Part shown: positions 13,785-25,129 of the stretch, piece after piece | How the letters are laid out: each line of letters opens with the position of its first letter | Numbering within the stretch: the stretch's first letter is position 1 | Assembly: GCA_020086605.1 (NCBI GenBank) | Contig: JACBWW010000003.1 | Coordinates: 5,521,862-5,585,861, forward strand | Source of the DNA: Lanius collurio | Lineage: Eukaryota > Chordata > Aves > Passeriformes > Laniidae | Direction of reading: 5' to 3' | DNA: 64,000 nucleotides | The notes under the pieces: model-generated | Databases searched by the model: none | Seen by the model: only the letters and a program-made list of their open reading frames with translations | What the model was told of the DNA's origin: nothing | Made by a program: the position numbers and the translations under genes

Positions 13785-16700
13785 TTTAAATCTTTAGGGC
13801 TTTAGAGGAGCATCTCATTCTTCAGCCACATATCTCTGTTATTACTACTCCTGAGCAAATGCTGACATTTACCCCGAGTTGTATGCTAGTTTTCCAATCT
13901 CAGGAGAATATATTGCAGATGCAAGATTGTGTAACACAGTACAAGGATTCCCTGGAAGACTGTAACTGTCTATAACCAGAATATAACCATATATTCAGAG
14001 GGAAGAAAATCTTAAATGACATTGCATTATTTTACTGGAGAACAGGTTTCAGTATTAATTACTTTGGATTTAATACATTTGCAATGGAAGTCTGCTTACC
14101 ATCAGACAAAGTGAATATTGAATTATTTAGATAGGGTCAAATTATAAAGCATTGTGATAATTTACAGTTCTTACTTGTAAATGAGAAGACTTAAGCTTTT
14201 CAAGCAGTGTGCAATCCACTTCAGCCTTTTAATAATGATGACATGTGCTTCTTCACACTCCTGGCCTTTTGAAAAGAACATAGTTATTCTCCAACCCTTG
14301 AATGTTACCTGTGTTGTATGAGATCTCAGATAAAATATGCTTTTTTTCTGTTTCGTGATTTCCTTACTCTCTGCCTCACTGCCTTTTCTCGGCTGTACTC
14401 TGGCAGCCATGGAAATGAGTGCTTCCCCAGAGGTGGGGTCCTGGTTTTTCTCCTTCAGAGGATGAAGTGGAGGGAGGGGAAAAGGAGACACATGCATTGT
14501 TTTCTCCTCTTCCTGTGAAGGCCTGCTTCTGTTTCTACACTTCGCCAGGTGAGAGAAAAAAGCAGAGTTCAAGGCAAAACCTCTTAGAGCCTTTAAAATG
14601 GTGCTATTGATTTGTACTTTACTTAACTTACATGTTACAATACATGCAGAGAAGACAGGGCACATCCTTCCTGGAACTGACCAGAGCACTTTCAGGCTCT
14701 TTTTCTCAGACTTGAGGTTTCAAGATACTCTCAGTGATATCCATGTCTGTATTTTCATAAAGAAAATTCAGTTGAGCACTCATCCCAAACTGTTAAATAT
14801 GGAAATAATTATTACCAAGATGTCAAATGTATTTCTAATTTAAGTGGATACAGCTTCCAAATTTGGCTCAAGAACTTACCCTTGTATTCAAGTTTATTTC
14901 TAGTATGGGTTCTTCAGATATGCTCATCATCCTGCTTTTATTTGAAGTCCATGGGAGCAAACTGGCCAAGGAGAGCTCTTGAAAATCCTGCTGCAACCCA
15001 AAGACAGATTAATATTGAAGTTCTGCCCCATCAGGAAAAATGAAAACAAAGGAATATATTGTTGGACACTTAAAATTATCCCCAGCATTTTCTAATAGAA
15101 AGTGTGATAAATGATGCACTGTTCAAGGAATGTGAATATCTGCAGAGGGATTTTTTTAGCACCAGGGACACAGAACACTGTTAGACATGCAACTTTGAAC
15201 ATTGCCATTCAGGAGGGCAATGTGTTTGGTTTATTTTCATTTTTTTCACTTGTTTCTCCTGTCTTGGAAATTCTGAACACCCCAGGACAGTATCTTCCCA
15301 AGAAATCTGATAAATATAAAGAAAACAAGCCTGAAAAATTCTTCAATAAAAAAAAAACAAAACAACACCACCAAACACAACAACAACAAAAAAAACAGGA
15401 AGCAGAGAAAAGAAACTTAAGAATGAAAGAAAAATGTAAGAGAACACTGAAAAAGTTTTGTCTGATGGAGCATATCTCCAACAATTTGCTCAATCAAAAA
15501 GACTTCACTATTTACTTTTCTTTGAATCTCATTGTGTCCCTGTTGACTTTACAGCATAGATCCCATAGTCTTTTGTTTTGCCAGTGCTTTAGGATATCCA
15601 GGCAATGCTTCTGGGTGAGTCCAGTCTTTCAGGAAGGACTGTCCCTGGGCAGGGGTAGGTGGGAGGCACTCTGGAGCCCAGGGCTGCTGAAGAGTGGTGA
15701 GCTGTGTCCCATTCACTGCAGGCTGCCTGCCTGAAGTAGGGACCATCTTCCTCTTCTGAAAGAATCTTTGCCTTAAAGTAACTAGGCAGTCATGTCCCAA
15801 GCTTTCCTGGACATCCCTTTTGGTTTTCCTGACTTGGTCTCTTCTGCTTCAGCCTTTATGATTTGTGCTGCCTTTATCCTTTCCCCCAGCTCCAGATTGC
15901 TTTAAAAGGCCTAAATATTTTCTTCTGTGGGACCCAGTGAATTACTGAGCTGTTGTTCTCTTTGCTTTCTCTGTGTGCCATGACATAGGGTGCTCAGTGA
16001 GAAGCAGAACATCTTCTAGGTGTAGCAAGGAAAATTAATCACTGCCATGCTCACAGATGGAAGACCCTGATTGAAAAAGGAAGTGAAAGCATAAAGGTTG
16101 CCATTTTTTTCACCTGATAAACTGTCATGGCATTTTATTTTAATATCTCTCCCAGTATTCAAAAGTTATGGTTGAGGAGACATTATTTATTTTACTCCCT
16201 TTGCCTTCAGGTGCTTATGACTCTTCAGAGAATTTACCTCTGGACTAAAATGTGTTCATGGCAAGGCTCTCAAGTGGCTTCACTTCGTGTACTTCTTTAT
16301 ACCATGCATATCTCATTGAATCACCTGCCCTACTATATAATATTCTTTGACCCTACAATTTTAGGTCAAGCTGCAGTTGCAATAGTAACTTAAATTGAGA
16401 AATTATGCTGGGAAAGTATCGTCATTACTTATGTGAAGTGGTTTAGTTTCAGTCATTTGTAACATAATACTGATTACATATTTGTTGGATCTTTCTATAT
16501 GAAAACCTTTCTGTGTGGTGCCTCAAATACTGAAATTCAATGCAAGCATTTGTAGTCATAAGGACTCTAAACTTCAGACCTCCTGTCTGAACTTTGGGAA
16601 AACATGGTGTCATATTTGCCACTAACTTACCTCTCAGCTTTATGTGTAATAGCTGCCTGCTGATCCTTCAGCTCTTCCCACCAGTTTTATTCCACATAAA

Positions 16701-18659
16701 ATCCCTAGACAGTGTATTTGGCTTAGAATGTAATGTGTCACAGGTGGCACAAAGGTATGTCTCTGACATATGGAGGTGGTGAACACTGAGGGAGCTCAGA
16801 AAGCTGGAGAAAAGTCCAACTGAATTCCATCTTCCCCAACCCTTTTCTATTATTGCCTGAGTCATTATGGTGCTGGAAGAATACTTTTATCATATTGTGT
16901 TTATCTGTGGGTAAAGGAAGGTTTCTCCTTATCTTTCTTGCTTTTGGACTCAATTTTAGAGAGGTGAAATAGAGAGGAAACTTGCACATATAAATGACTT
17001 TTCCTCAAATTCACCATCATCTGCTTATGAAGAGTGCTTATAAAACTTAAAAATGTTATTCTAAAACCTATTCTGGTACGTGCATCATAAGACTGGTTAT
17101 TTTACCTTGTCATGTAAAGTTGCACACTTAGAACCAGATGTAGTTGGGAAGTGTGCCAACAGAGCTTGAGAAAAGCTGTCCAATGCTCAGGGCACGTGCA
17201 GGCCTGACTCAGGTAAGCTGTGAAGCAAGAAGATCCATGGCTGTAGCTTCAGCTGTCTGAGGATTCCTGTCTCTCTTCCTTTTTGAGTCCTGCTCTGGTG
17301 TCGTTGCCTCCCTGCAGCAGAGACTGCTCTGGGCCAGCTTCAGGAGGTCTTTCTGGCATCACAGCATTGCAAGGGAAGATTTGTGCCTGCTTTTTGTAAT
17401 GCTCTGCAAATGCAAGGCAGTGTATGAAAAGACTGCAAGTGTCTGCCCTGTTGCTATAGCATGTGGTGAGGATCTCAGCCTGGGCTGGGAAAACCAGTGG
17501 AGGTGGAAAACTGGGCAGAGTTGTGTCAGGGGAAGTAGTGGGGAAGGTAGAGTAAGATGAGGGAGTATGATGCCTGCCTGGAATGGGTGTTGATCAGATG
17601 TACTTTGCCAAAATGGTCAATCACTTCAGCAAAACACTGGTATTTCCAGGCTGATGGACTGGGGATTTGCACAGTAAAAGAAGTAGTGTGGTGCTGACTT
17701 GAATGTTGTGCTCTTACAGCACCAAATTAACTACCCTAGTGCCTCTAGGGAGGCAGCCCAAATGCTGCCAAAATCATGCCAGATGGAGACCGCAAAGCAG
17801 CATGGATTATATCCCTAGAAAAGTTTTGTATTCCTCTCTATCATCCATGCTGAGAAAATGCCTTTCTCTGAGTTGCACTGAGAGGTGGGAGTGAGAATGG
17901 ACATGGCTAGGAGTGCAATTAGTAAAAAAAGGAAAAAAATAGCAGTTTGGGTTTTTTCTTTGTCTCAGGAGGAAGCTAAACAGCCTTTTTAGAGACTGTG
18001 AGACACTTAGTGGATAGAAACACAAATTGTGTAGGATAATTTAAAAGATTTTTCCTTAAATTTAGTTTGTGACAAAACATTCTAAGACTTTGCAGTAGTT
18101 TCCAAAAAGTTTTTCCTCTTTCTCCTTTAACGATACTGGATAATAATGTTATTATCTACATGGTGATTTTCAGCCAAATGTTTCTAATTGCTCTACAGCT
18201 GTAAACATCAAAAATCTGATTGTACAGCAGCTACAGAAAAACATCCAGAGTTTTGGTGTATATTTAGGATTATCTTTGAAAAGGAAAACGACTGTATTTG
18301 GATTATACTTTTGCTACAGAAGAGCTAGGTTTGATGTTTTTCGTCTTCCTTTTGTTGTCTCTAACATTTTTTTTCCCATTCTGCTGTGTCCTTTTTGCAA
18401 TAATGGCCCAGACAGCAAACATTATTAAAAAGGCACTCTTGATTATATGGTGGCATAATAATGTACTCTGGTTTATGCTTTGTTCTCTTCCTAATAATTC
18501 ATAACTTTCGGTTTAGGGGTTTTTACCACTATTAAGTACAGACTTGACATTTTCGTAAAACTGTCTAACACCAGCATTTTGTTCTTAAATGGTAATAACA
18601 GTCTCAAGATGTATCACTAATATGTATGTGTATGGAAAGTTGGAGTTTCCTCCATATGG

Positions 18660-19110
18660 CTTCTTTTACATTTATCTGCATTGAATTACATCAGGCATTT
18701 TATAACCCACTCATTCAGTCTTGTAAGGTTTCTTCAACTTTTCCATTAGCCATCTGTTTTAGCACCCTGACACAACCAGAAAATCTTTTCACCTTACTCT
18801 TCATACCCTTTCCAATCTTTCAGGAACAGAGTGAAGAACAAGGCTGAACTCCACTGGGTACATCCTGCTGATCAGAAAGTAACTGTCCATGGCCTAATGT
18901 TTTTGGGGGGTTAGCCAACCCTTTCATCATGTGAACAGCATGTTGGTGCATTAGTTTATTTAAAGTTTTTGATGAAGACTTTTATCAAGTGCACATTTAG
19001 GCATTTGGGGATCTCCCTTGTCCACCTGCTCCTTTACTCTTTCAGAGGAGTCCAGCAGTTTTCTCTGGTACAGATCCCTTTTGCAAAGTCGTGCTGACTC
19101 TTCCATATTT
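18660..19110 (-). mobile_element. Ancient CR1/L3-type LINE fragment, reverse-transcriptase region
   Basis: Read on the minus strand, the segment carries recognisable reverse-transcriptase pieces in the right order. Near 18970-19080 it reads ERVKEQVDKGDP followed by a degraded stretch ending in HQKL, corresponding to the VDKGDP...YLDFQKAFDKVPHQ block of CR1-type enzymes. Near 18665-18740 it reads LTRLNEWVIK and NADK, corresponding to the conserved L-x-x-W...N-x-x-K block after the catalytic FADD region. The catalytic aspartates are not preserved and there are stops and frame shifts, so it is a dead fossil. It looks older than the other CR1 copies in the window and resembles the CR1/L3 lineage shared by turtles, crocodilians and birds. 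Confidence 0.8.
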
Positions 19111-19789
19111 TTTTTGGTGATTTTTTTTCTGCTATACTTTTGTTCTTCTGACTGCTTTTCTACTAATTTGCCTGGGAGCACACTACAGGAACCTTACACA
19201 AATTGGGAAACTGGAAGTTTTACCAGTCATCTGGTGTCAAGCTTTTGTGTGTAAGGAAGGAAACTCTCCCTAGTGTTCACAGTAAACACTCAGGCAAAGA
19301 AGCTGTTTAGTTTCTGTGGCATTTTTGTCTTTTCTTAAGGCTCTTTCTTGCTCTTTGGTCATGGACTATCAGCCATTGTATTTGTGGACAGTGCATGACT
19401 GACTGTGGTCCTATGTATTAAATAATGATTTAAAGAATCTTAATGCTATAGTTTGTGATTTCCCCTTTGCTTCCATCATAGTCTTCTCTGTTCTCAGTCA
19501 TGTGGAACCTACAGGAGGGATCCTTGCCCAAAGGATTTTGAATCTAAAATAATCTGAACTAAAGCAACCAGGTGTAAAACCAGTATTCGTTTCCATTTTC
19601 TCTTTCCATGACTTGTAGAATTCCCTGGGAATTTTTTGAGGGTTAAATAATCTGAATTTTCCCTCAGATGACAGGACAGAACCACTCATGACAGCTGCTG
19701 CAGCTGTGAACCCCTGGTTCTCTATACTGGGGGCTGGTGAGAGAGTGCTGAGAGATTCTCTTGTGCCCTGCACTCACATTTCCTTCTTC

Positions 19790-19826
19790 AGCAGCTGAGA
19801 CATGTTTAAGGCATGTCTCAGCTGCT
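19790..19826. repeat. Perfect inverted repeat, 15-bp arms, 7-base loop
   Basis: AGCAGCTGAGACATG at 19790-19804 pairs exactly with CATGTCTCAGCTGCT at 19812-19826 around the loop TTTAAGG. Beyond a small asymmetric internal loop, CTTCT (19783-19787) can also pair with AGAAG (19834-19838). Each arm contains a CAGCTG E-box-like palindrome. It is the strongest short hairpin I found in the window. Its role is unknown. Confidence 0.85.
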
Positions 19827-21900
19827 CAAATGCAGAAGCTGAGAGAGTTTATATTAAGTGTAAATCCTACTCACATTAAAAAAATGCAGAGTTTCATTTT
19901 TATCAGAGAAAATATGTAGTAGAAAGCTATTGCAAAAAGATGCTAACAATATATCGATAAAGTAGTTAAAATATAGATTATACATTTGAACAGTTGTAAT
20001 ACTGAGTGAGCATCATTCAAAGAATCCTCTTCAAATGCCATTTAAAAAAGCAAGGGCCCAATATCTTTAAGATTCTTTAGGAGATATTTAAAATATCAGA
20101 CACAGAAAGCACAAATGCCATAATGGTGAGGAAAGGCTGCAAGAAGTACAAAATTCAGTACTCTAAAAGAGAAAAAAATTCTCCCATGTTGAGTGTAGCA
20201 GTATTTTCATATCTGTAGTTTGTAATATACTGTACAGTTCTTTGCTTTCAGACACCATTAAAGAGTTTGATCTCAAATGAAGATACGGGAAAGAGGAAGG
20301 GAAATGTTACATTTATTTTTAATAACCTATCTAAAGAATTGTTTGAACCGTATACAATAGGTTAGAAAAAGGGCTCAAGAGATAGATTCAGAGAATGTCA
20401 CCGACTTTTTACTCAGATAAAGTAATTTGTGCTCAGCTTGGGCAAGAAAAGTTGTTTCAGCTATAGAACACATACAATACAGGCATAAATTTTACCCATG
20501 CATGTAGAAAATATGGTTTATTTGCAGTCAGTGCTTCCAAAGACAGATCTACTGACCCATCATTGCCTGTAAGTTTAAGGGTATATGAAGTAGACTCTTG
20601 TGGCATAATTGCATTTTCATATAATTGCTTTCTTGCTTCAGGTTTGCTAGTCTTGATTGTCTACATTTTTTATAATGAGAATTGGTCCCTGAGTTGGGTT
20701 AAAACTGTAAGGTAGTTACTATAAGTATAGCCTAAAACCACCTATAAGCAATTTTTATACTCTTTCTTATTTATTTTCTTTAAAAATTTTATAATTACTT
20801 TTGACACATTCTAAATTGCTTCTTGTAATACCTACTCCAGTCCAATTTCTTCTCCAAAGTATCGGCTGCTAATGTGTTCCAACCTAAGTTCCAAGATGGA
20901 AGAAGATCCTAAATTACTACAAAAATTAGGATGAAGTGACAAATCTGAGAAAAGAAAGATAAGAGGGGGACAAAGAAAGAATGAAGTTGGGATTATCCAC
21001 AGATAAAATAGAATAAAATTTCCCTACCCACCACAGTAGGTTTTAAATGGCTGATGGATTCTACACGATGCTTCTCAAAAACGAACTTTTTAGCCCATTT
21101 TGTTTATACTTTGTATTTTAATACTAGCATTGAATTTTGGATCTTTTCAGTCATCTTAATTGTGCCAGTTTATGATTATCAATGAAAATGGGACTTTGTC
21201 AAAGGTGGTTTATTTCTCTGTATCCAAAAATAGCAAAGATGCACAGCCCTTACTATAGGGCTGGAAATAGAGAGACGATAAGTGAACTCACAAGCTGATC
21301 ACTAAGTCTTGCCTGATTTTAAAGGTCCTTTCCATTTGCTGAAGGATGCTGTCCAGCTGAGCAATGCAAGATGACACTGAGGTTAATAAGAGAAGAAATT
21401 AATAGGATAAAGAGAGAAAGCACATTTCTTTGGATCCCTCTGGGGTTTCATCATTCCTGAGCTAGTTAGATGTGGTGGAGTTCAGTCCCATATTCCCTCT
21501 CCCCTGTGTGCTGAAGGAGTGATCCCAGGGCAGCTTTGGTTCATGTGCTCAGCATAGGAGCTGCTTATTGTTCTCCCTACAAAACTGAGGCTCAGGCATC
21601 TACAGTGCAACAGCCTTGGAAGCCAGCAGCAGGGTTTTTCATAAGTGTATCAATAAGTGTCATACGATGGCATTCAACACAAAGTGTTTGGTTTTCTTGT
21701 TTAATATATTGGGTAATGGCTGTTTCCAAAAGCTGCGTGAGCTGTGAGGGAAGGCATGAAGTTCTAAATGGATGAAAAAGTGTAAAACTGCATGGCACCA
21801 GCAAAAAAACTCATAGAAGACTCATGCTGTTCTAAACAGTGACTGCTTCTAGCTCACTCTTTCCCCCAAACCTCCTAAAAGTACCCAGCTGTGAGCACAA

Positions 21901-21960
21901 TGGGAGCCTAAAATCTAAATTTAAAATAAATGGGAGCCTAAAATCTAAATTTAAAATAAA
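21901..21960 (+). repeat. Exact 30-bp tandem duplication
   Basis: A 30-base unit beginning TGGGAGCCTAAAATC and ending TTTAAAATAAA is present twice in direct succession without a single mismatch. The lack of any difference suggests a recent duplication or a variable-number locus with two units in this individual. Confidence 0.97.
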
Positions 21961-24494
21961 GATATTAAATTTATGATTTGAAATCAGTTTTAAAAATATA
22001 ACATGGCCTGTAAACAATGATGAAAACATTAATCATGAGGGGCAGCTAAGAGGAACTACTGATCCCCTCCTAAGAGCCTTTCTTTTTGTTTATTGCTAAT
22101 GCCTGGCATCCTTTACGTGACTCTTGTCACTGCTCTTCATTATCTATTCTTTTTGTATTTTGATCTAACTGAATTAATATCTACCTTACCTTTGAAATTT
22201 GTGTTCACTTGTTTTAAAGTCCTGTGGACATCTTAGATATTACAGAATACATATTAATAATATTTTTGAAGTCCTGCAGTGGCACAATAGCAGATTTATG
22301 TGTTTGATATCTTAATGTTTCAGACAGCCTCATGTAGACAGAATATTTTTCCACAGCCACCAAATCATCAAGAAATTAGCCCCAAACCAGTTTTTGTGAG
22401 ACAAAAATATAACAGGAATAGAAAGTTGATTAAGGGACTGCATAATTACCCATCAGTATCAAGTATGATCTCTTCATAAAAGCTACTAAATCTAGACTTG
22501 GCTTAATTTCCTTGGCATTTCTCTGTAGTAATCCTGAAAGGATAAGGAAATGTGCCTTCTCTGTCCCTAAACAATCTGCCCTGTTTATAATAATTTTTGT
22601 GACTTTTTTAGTACTCTACAGGTAGGTCACCTACATCTTCAGATTTCAAAGAGCATTCTGGAAAAAATGCTGTTCTGCACAGTGAATATTACAAACGCCT
22701 GTGTTCTGTGCAAAAGGGCCAAGACAGGGTGCAGACGGGGTGTTTGAGATTTAAACATGTTTAGAGTGTCTCTGGTGCCATTTCAGATTGGAGAAGGGAG
22801 CTCTTTCAGCCTGTTCATGGGGCCCTTTGTGCCAGACTGCTTTAAAGTTGTGCATTTAACGGACCCAGAGGCTCCAAACATATTTCATAGACCACGGTGC
22901 AGAATGAAGAAGAGGAAAGAAAGAGGTGGCCCGTGGGCTGAGCAAATATCCTCTAGAATATCTGTGTCTTTTATTTGTTATGAGAAACAGTGATTTTTTT
23001 TTTTTAATTTAAAGTTTAATATTGATAAGTGTAACTGGCCTTTGAAGTAGCTATCGAGTCAATACATGCTTATCAGTATAATTCAGGGGCTTTGTTCTTC
23101 TCTCCACTTCTTAGAGCAAAAATAGGAACAGGAGTGATCATTTAAATAATGCATGGAGGATTATAATGATATATACAATTAAAACTCAGTATTAGAATAT
23201 ACACTTAAACAGAATCCTTATTTTAGTGTTCATCTTCACTGTTGATTAAACGAGCTACTGACATGCACATTTTAGTGTCAGGACCTGCCATCCAACCCAT
23301 TGTGTGTTTTACCATCTATGAATGCACAATGTGATATTTCAGGTCCATTTTTACACTTTTTTACCATTCTTTTAGACTGTGATTTAGAATTATATAGAAG
23401 TAGTACAGTCAATGTTCATGTAAGCATTAATAAAATGTTTCCACTTCTGTATTTATTTAGATTTTCATAACATTTTTATGTGAAGTTCAGACAGCGAAAG
23501 TATGGTTTCCTATCTGAAAACATTCCCACTTTTTTCATACATTCCAAAGAAACTGTTAAACAGTTTACCTTAATATTTAAAGGTACAGCAGCTATAACTA
23601 TTGATTGAAGAGCTAGTTAGGATACAGGTGGTAAGAAACATTGTGTTCTCATTGTTGATCCTGTTTCAAGTAGCAAGTAAGTATACCTCGGTGGATTTTA
23701 TTATTGGGAGTATCCCAAAGTAACTGGAAGTTTTTTGGAAAGTGCTACCCTACTTTGTCACAGGCTGAGTAATAGCAGAACGTAATGGCATTTAAGAAGT
23801 AATTCCTGATTCTCTTCAATATTTAAGACATTCCAGTGCTTATCAGCTGCAAATAAGAAATCACTGGAAAGCATATGGCATCTGTTGCACACCAGACTAT
23901 GCATTTCAGTACCAGGCAAATTACAAAACTAAGGGAGGAGCCTGGACATAAAAGCCTCTTTTTCCCACCTATAGCAGATGGTCAGATTTCTAATTTAAAA
24001 TTTGTTGGAGTTCTGGCATACTGCCATCTGACTCCGCAGCTGCAACAGTGCAATAACTCTGTCACCTCTCTTAGAAAATATTTCTTGAGAGTAAATTTAA
24101 TGCCTAGCGAAGTGTTGAATTTACAGCTGGGAGCAGAATATAATATGTAAGAGATGGCCATGAGGCCCCGCTGATTTCCCTCACCTGGTTACAAGTAAGG
24201 TTGTGTTTATATGAAACTGCTGTGAACAGCATTAGGGAATTAGAGGGAAGATGTTTCCAGTTATTTGTTTCCACAGGCCTTTCAGTAATCCCATGTACAA
24301 AGAATTGATCAACAGTTTCAGAGGAGATCTTGCCTAAAGAGCTTGACTGAGGTTATGGAAAACATTCATAATCATTATCATTGCAAGAAGATTGTTTTCT
24401 AAAAGTTTTTCTTGCCCCATCTCTGTCAGTCTCTATTAACTTTGAAAATGCTGATGTTTATGGGCAGTGGTAATGCTGAATCCCTCATCAAAGG

Positions 24495-25129
24495 TGTGCT
24501 GGTTTGGACAAATTTGGAGGAAAATATCCTCTGATAGAAGGCAGGTTACAGCCACCCCTCTCCCACCAGGTTTGGGAAAAAAGAAATTTTCCTCGGAGGA
24601 AAGTGAAAGAGATAAAAACCCCTATTTATTTAACAAACACACAGGAAAAAGATAATAATGCTAAATATTAAAACCTATCACTGTGGAGAGAAACCTGGGA
24701 AGATTTCAGAGTCCTTCTGTAGGTGAGGTCTCTCTCCTCCTCCTTGGTGCTGGGTCGGTGTGGGCCCACATCCGGGGCCTCAGTGGAAAATTCTCCTGAT
24801 GTGTTCTGATGTTGAAACAGTCCAGAAGAGAAGAAGGCAAAGACCAAAGTCCCAGGAAAACAAAGTTCAAGTCTCCGTCTCCCTCTGGAGAAAAGGAGCC
24901 GACAGCTGGCTGGAAAGCAAGCAGGGAGCTTCCTCTGCTCCTGCTGCTGCAGCCAGAGCACGCAGAGGAGTGTGTGTCTGTGTCCTTGAACAACTGCTTT
25001 GAAAAGTTTGCTCGTTTTTTTTCCTCTTCCCCCTCTCGGGCTCAGTTTCAAGGCACAGAAAGGCACAAAGGTAATTTCTGGGCATAGAGCAGTGATAGGG
25101 GATACACATCATAAAGTCACCCCAAGACA
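24495..25129 (-). mobile_element. Solo LTR of an endogenous retrovirus, with target-site duplication
   Basis: A 635-bp block begins TGTGCTGGTTTGG and ends AAGACA on the + strand, giving TG...CA ends in both directions. It is flanked on both sides by AAGG (24491-24494 and 25130-25133), or AAAGG if one shared A is counted, which is a target-site duplication. Minus is the likely sense strand, because it carries an AATAAA signal (complement of 24625-24630) near its 3' end. No retroviral coding sequence adjoins it, so the internal part was probably lost by LTR-LTR recombination. The overlapping frames of up to 132 codons are not genes. A 4-bp duplication would suit an ERV1-type element and a 5-bp one an ERVL type; I cannot decide between them. 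Confidence 0.85.

Larger units (their letters stand above)
8851..18659. other. Non-coding stretch, presumed intron or flank
   Basis: Nearly 10 kb of AT-rich DNA without a recognisable exon. The longest open frame here (207 codons from 15111) runs through an A-rich, CAA-repeated patch at 15340-15400 and has no domain I recognise; a 172-codon frame on the other strand (14171-14689) is equally featureless. A C-run/A-run/(TA)n microsatellite lies at 11026-11057 and a 22-bp duplication at 13741-13784. Confidence 0.55.
19111..24494. other. Non-coding stretch, presumed intron or flank
   Basis: AT-rich DNA with no exon I can support. It holds the perfect hairpin at 19790-19826 and the 30-bp tandem duplication at 21901-21960. 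The remaining short frames carry no recognisable protein motif. Confidence 0.55.

Noticed and set aside
14171..14689. 172-codon open frame on the minus strand
   Set aside because: No domain, no conserved motif and overlapping frames on the opposite strand; nothing distinguishes it from a random frame.
15111..15734. 207-codon open frame on the + strand
   Set aside because: Its middle is Lys/Gln-rich translation of an A-rich, CAA-repeated patch, it has no recognisable domain, and the rest has no splice or codon-use support. A frame of this length is expected by chance over 64 kb.
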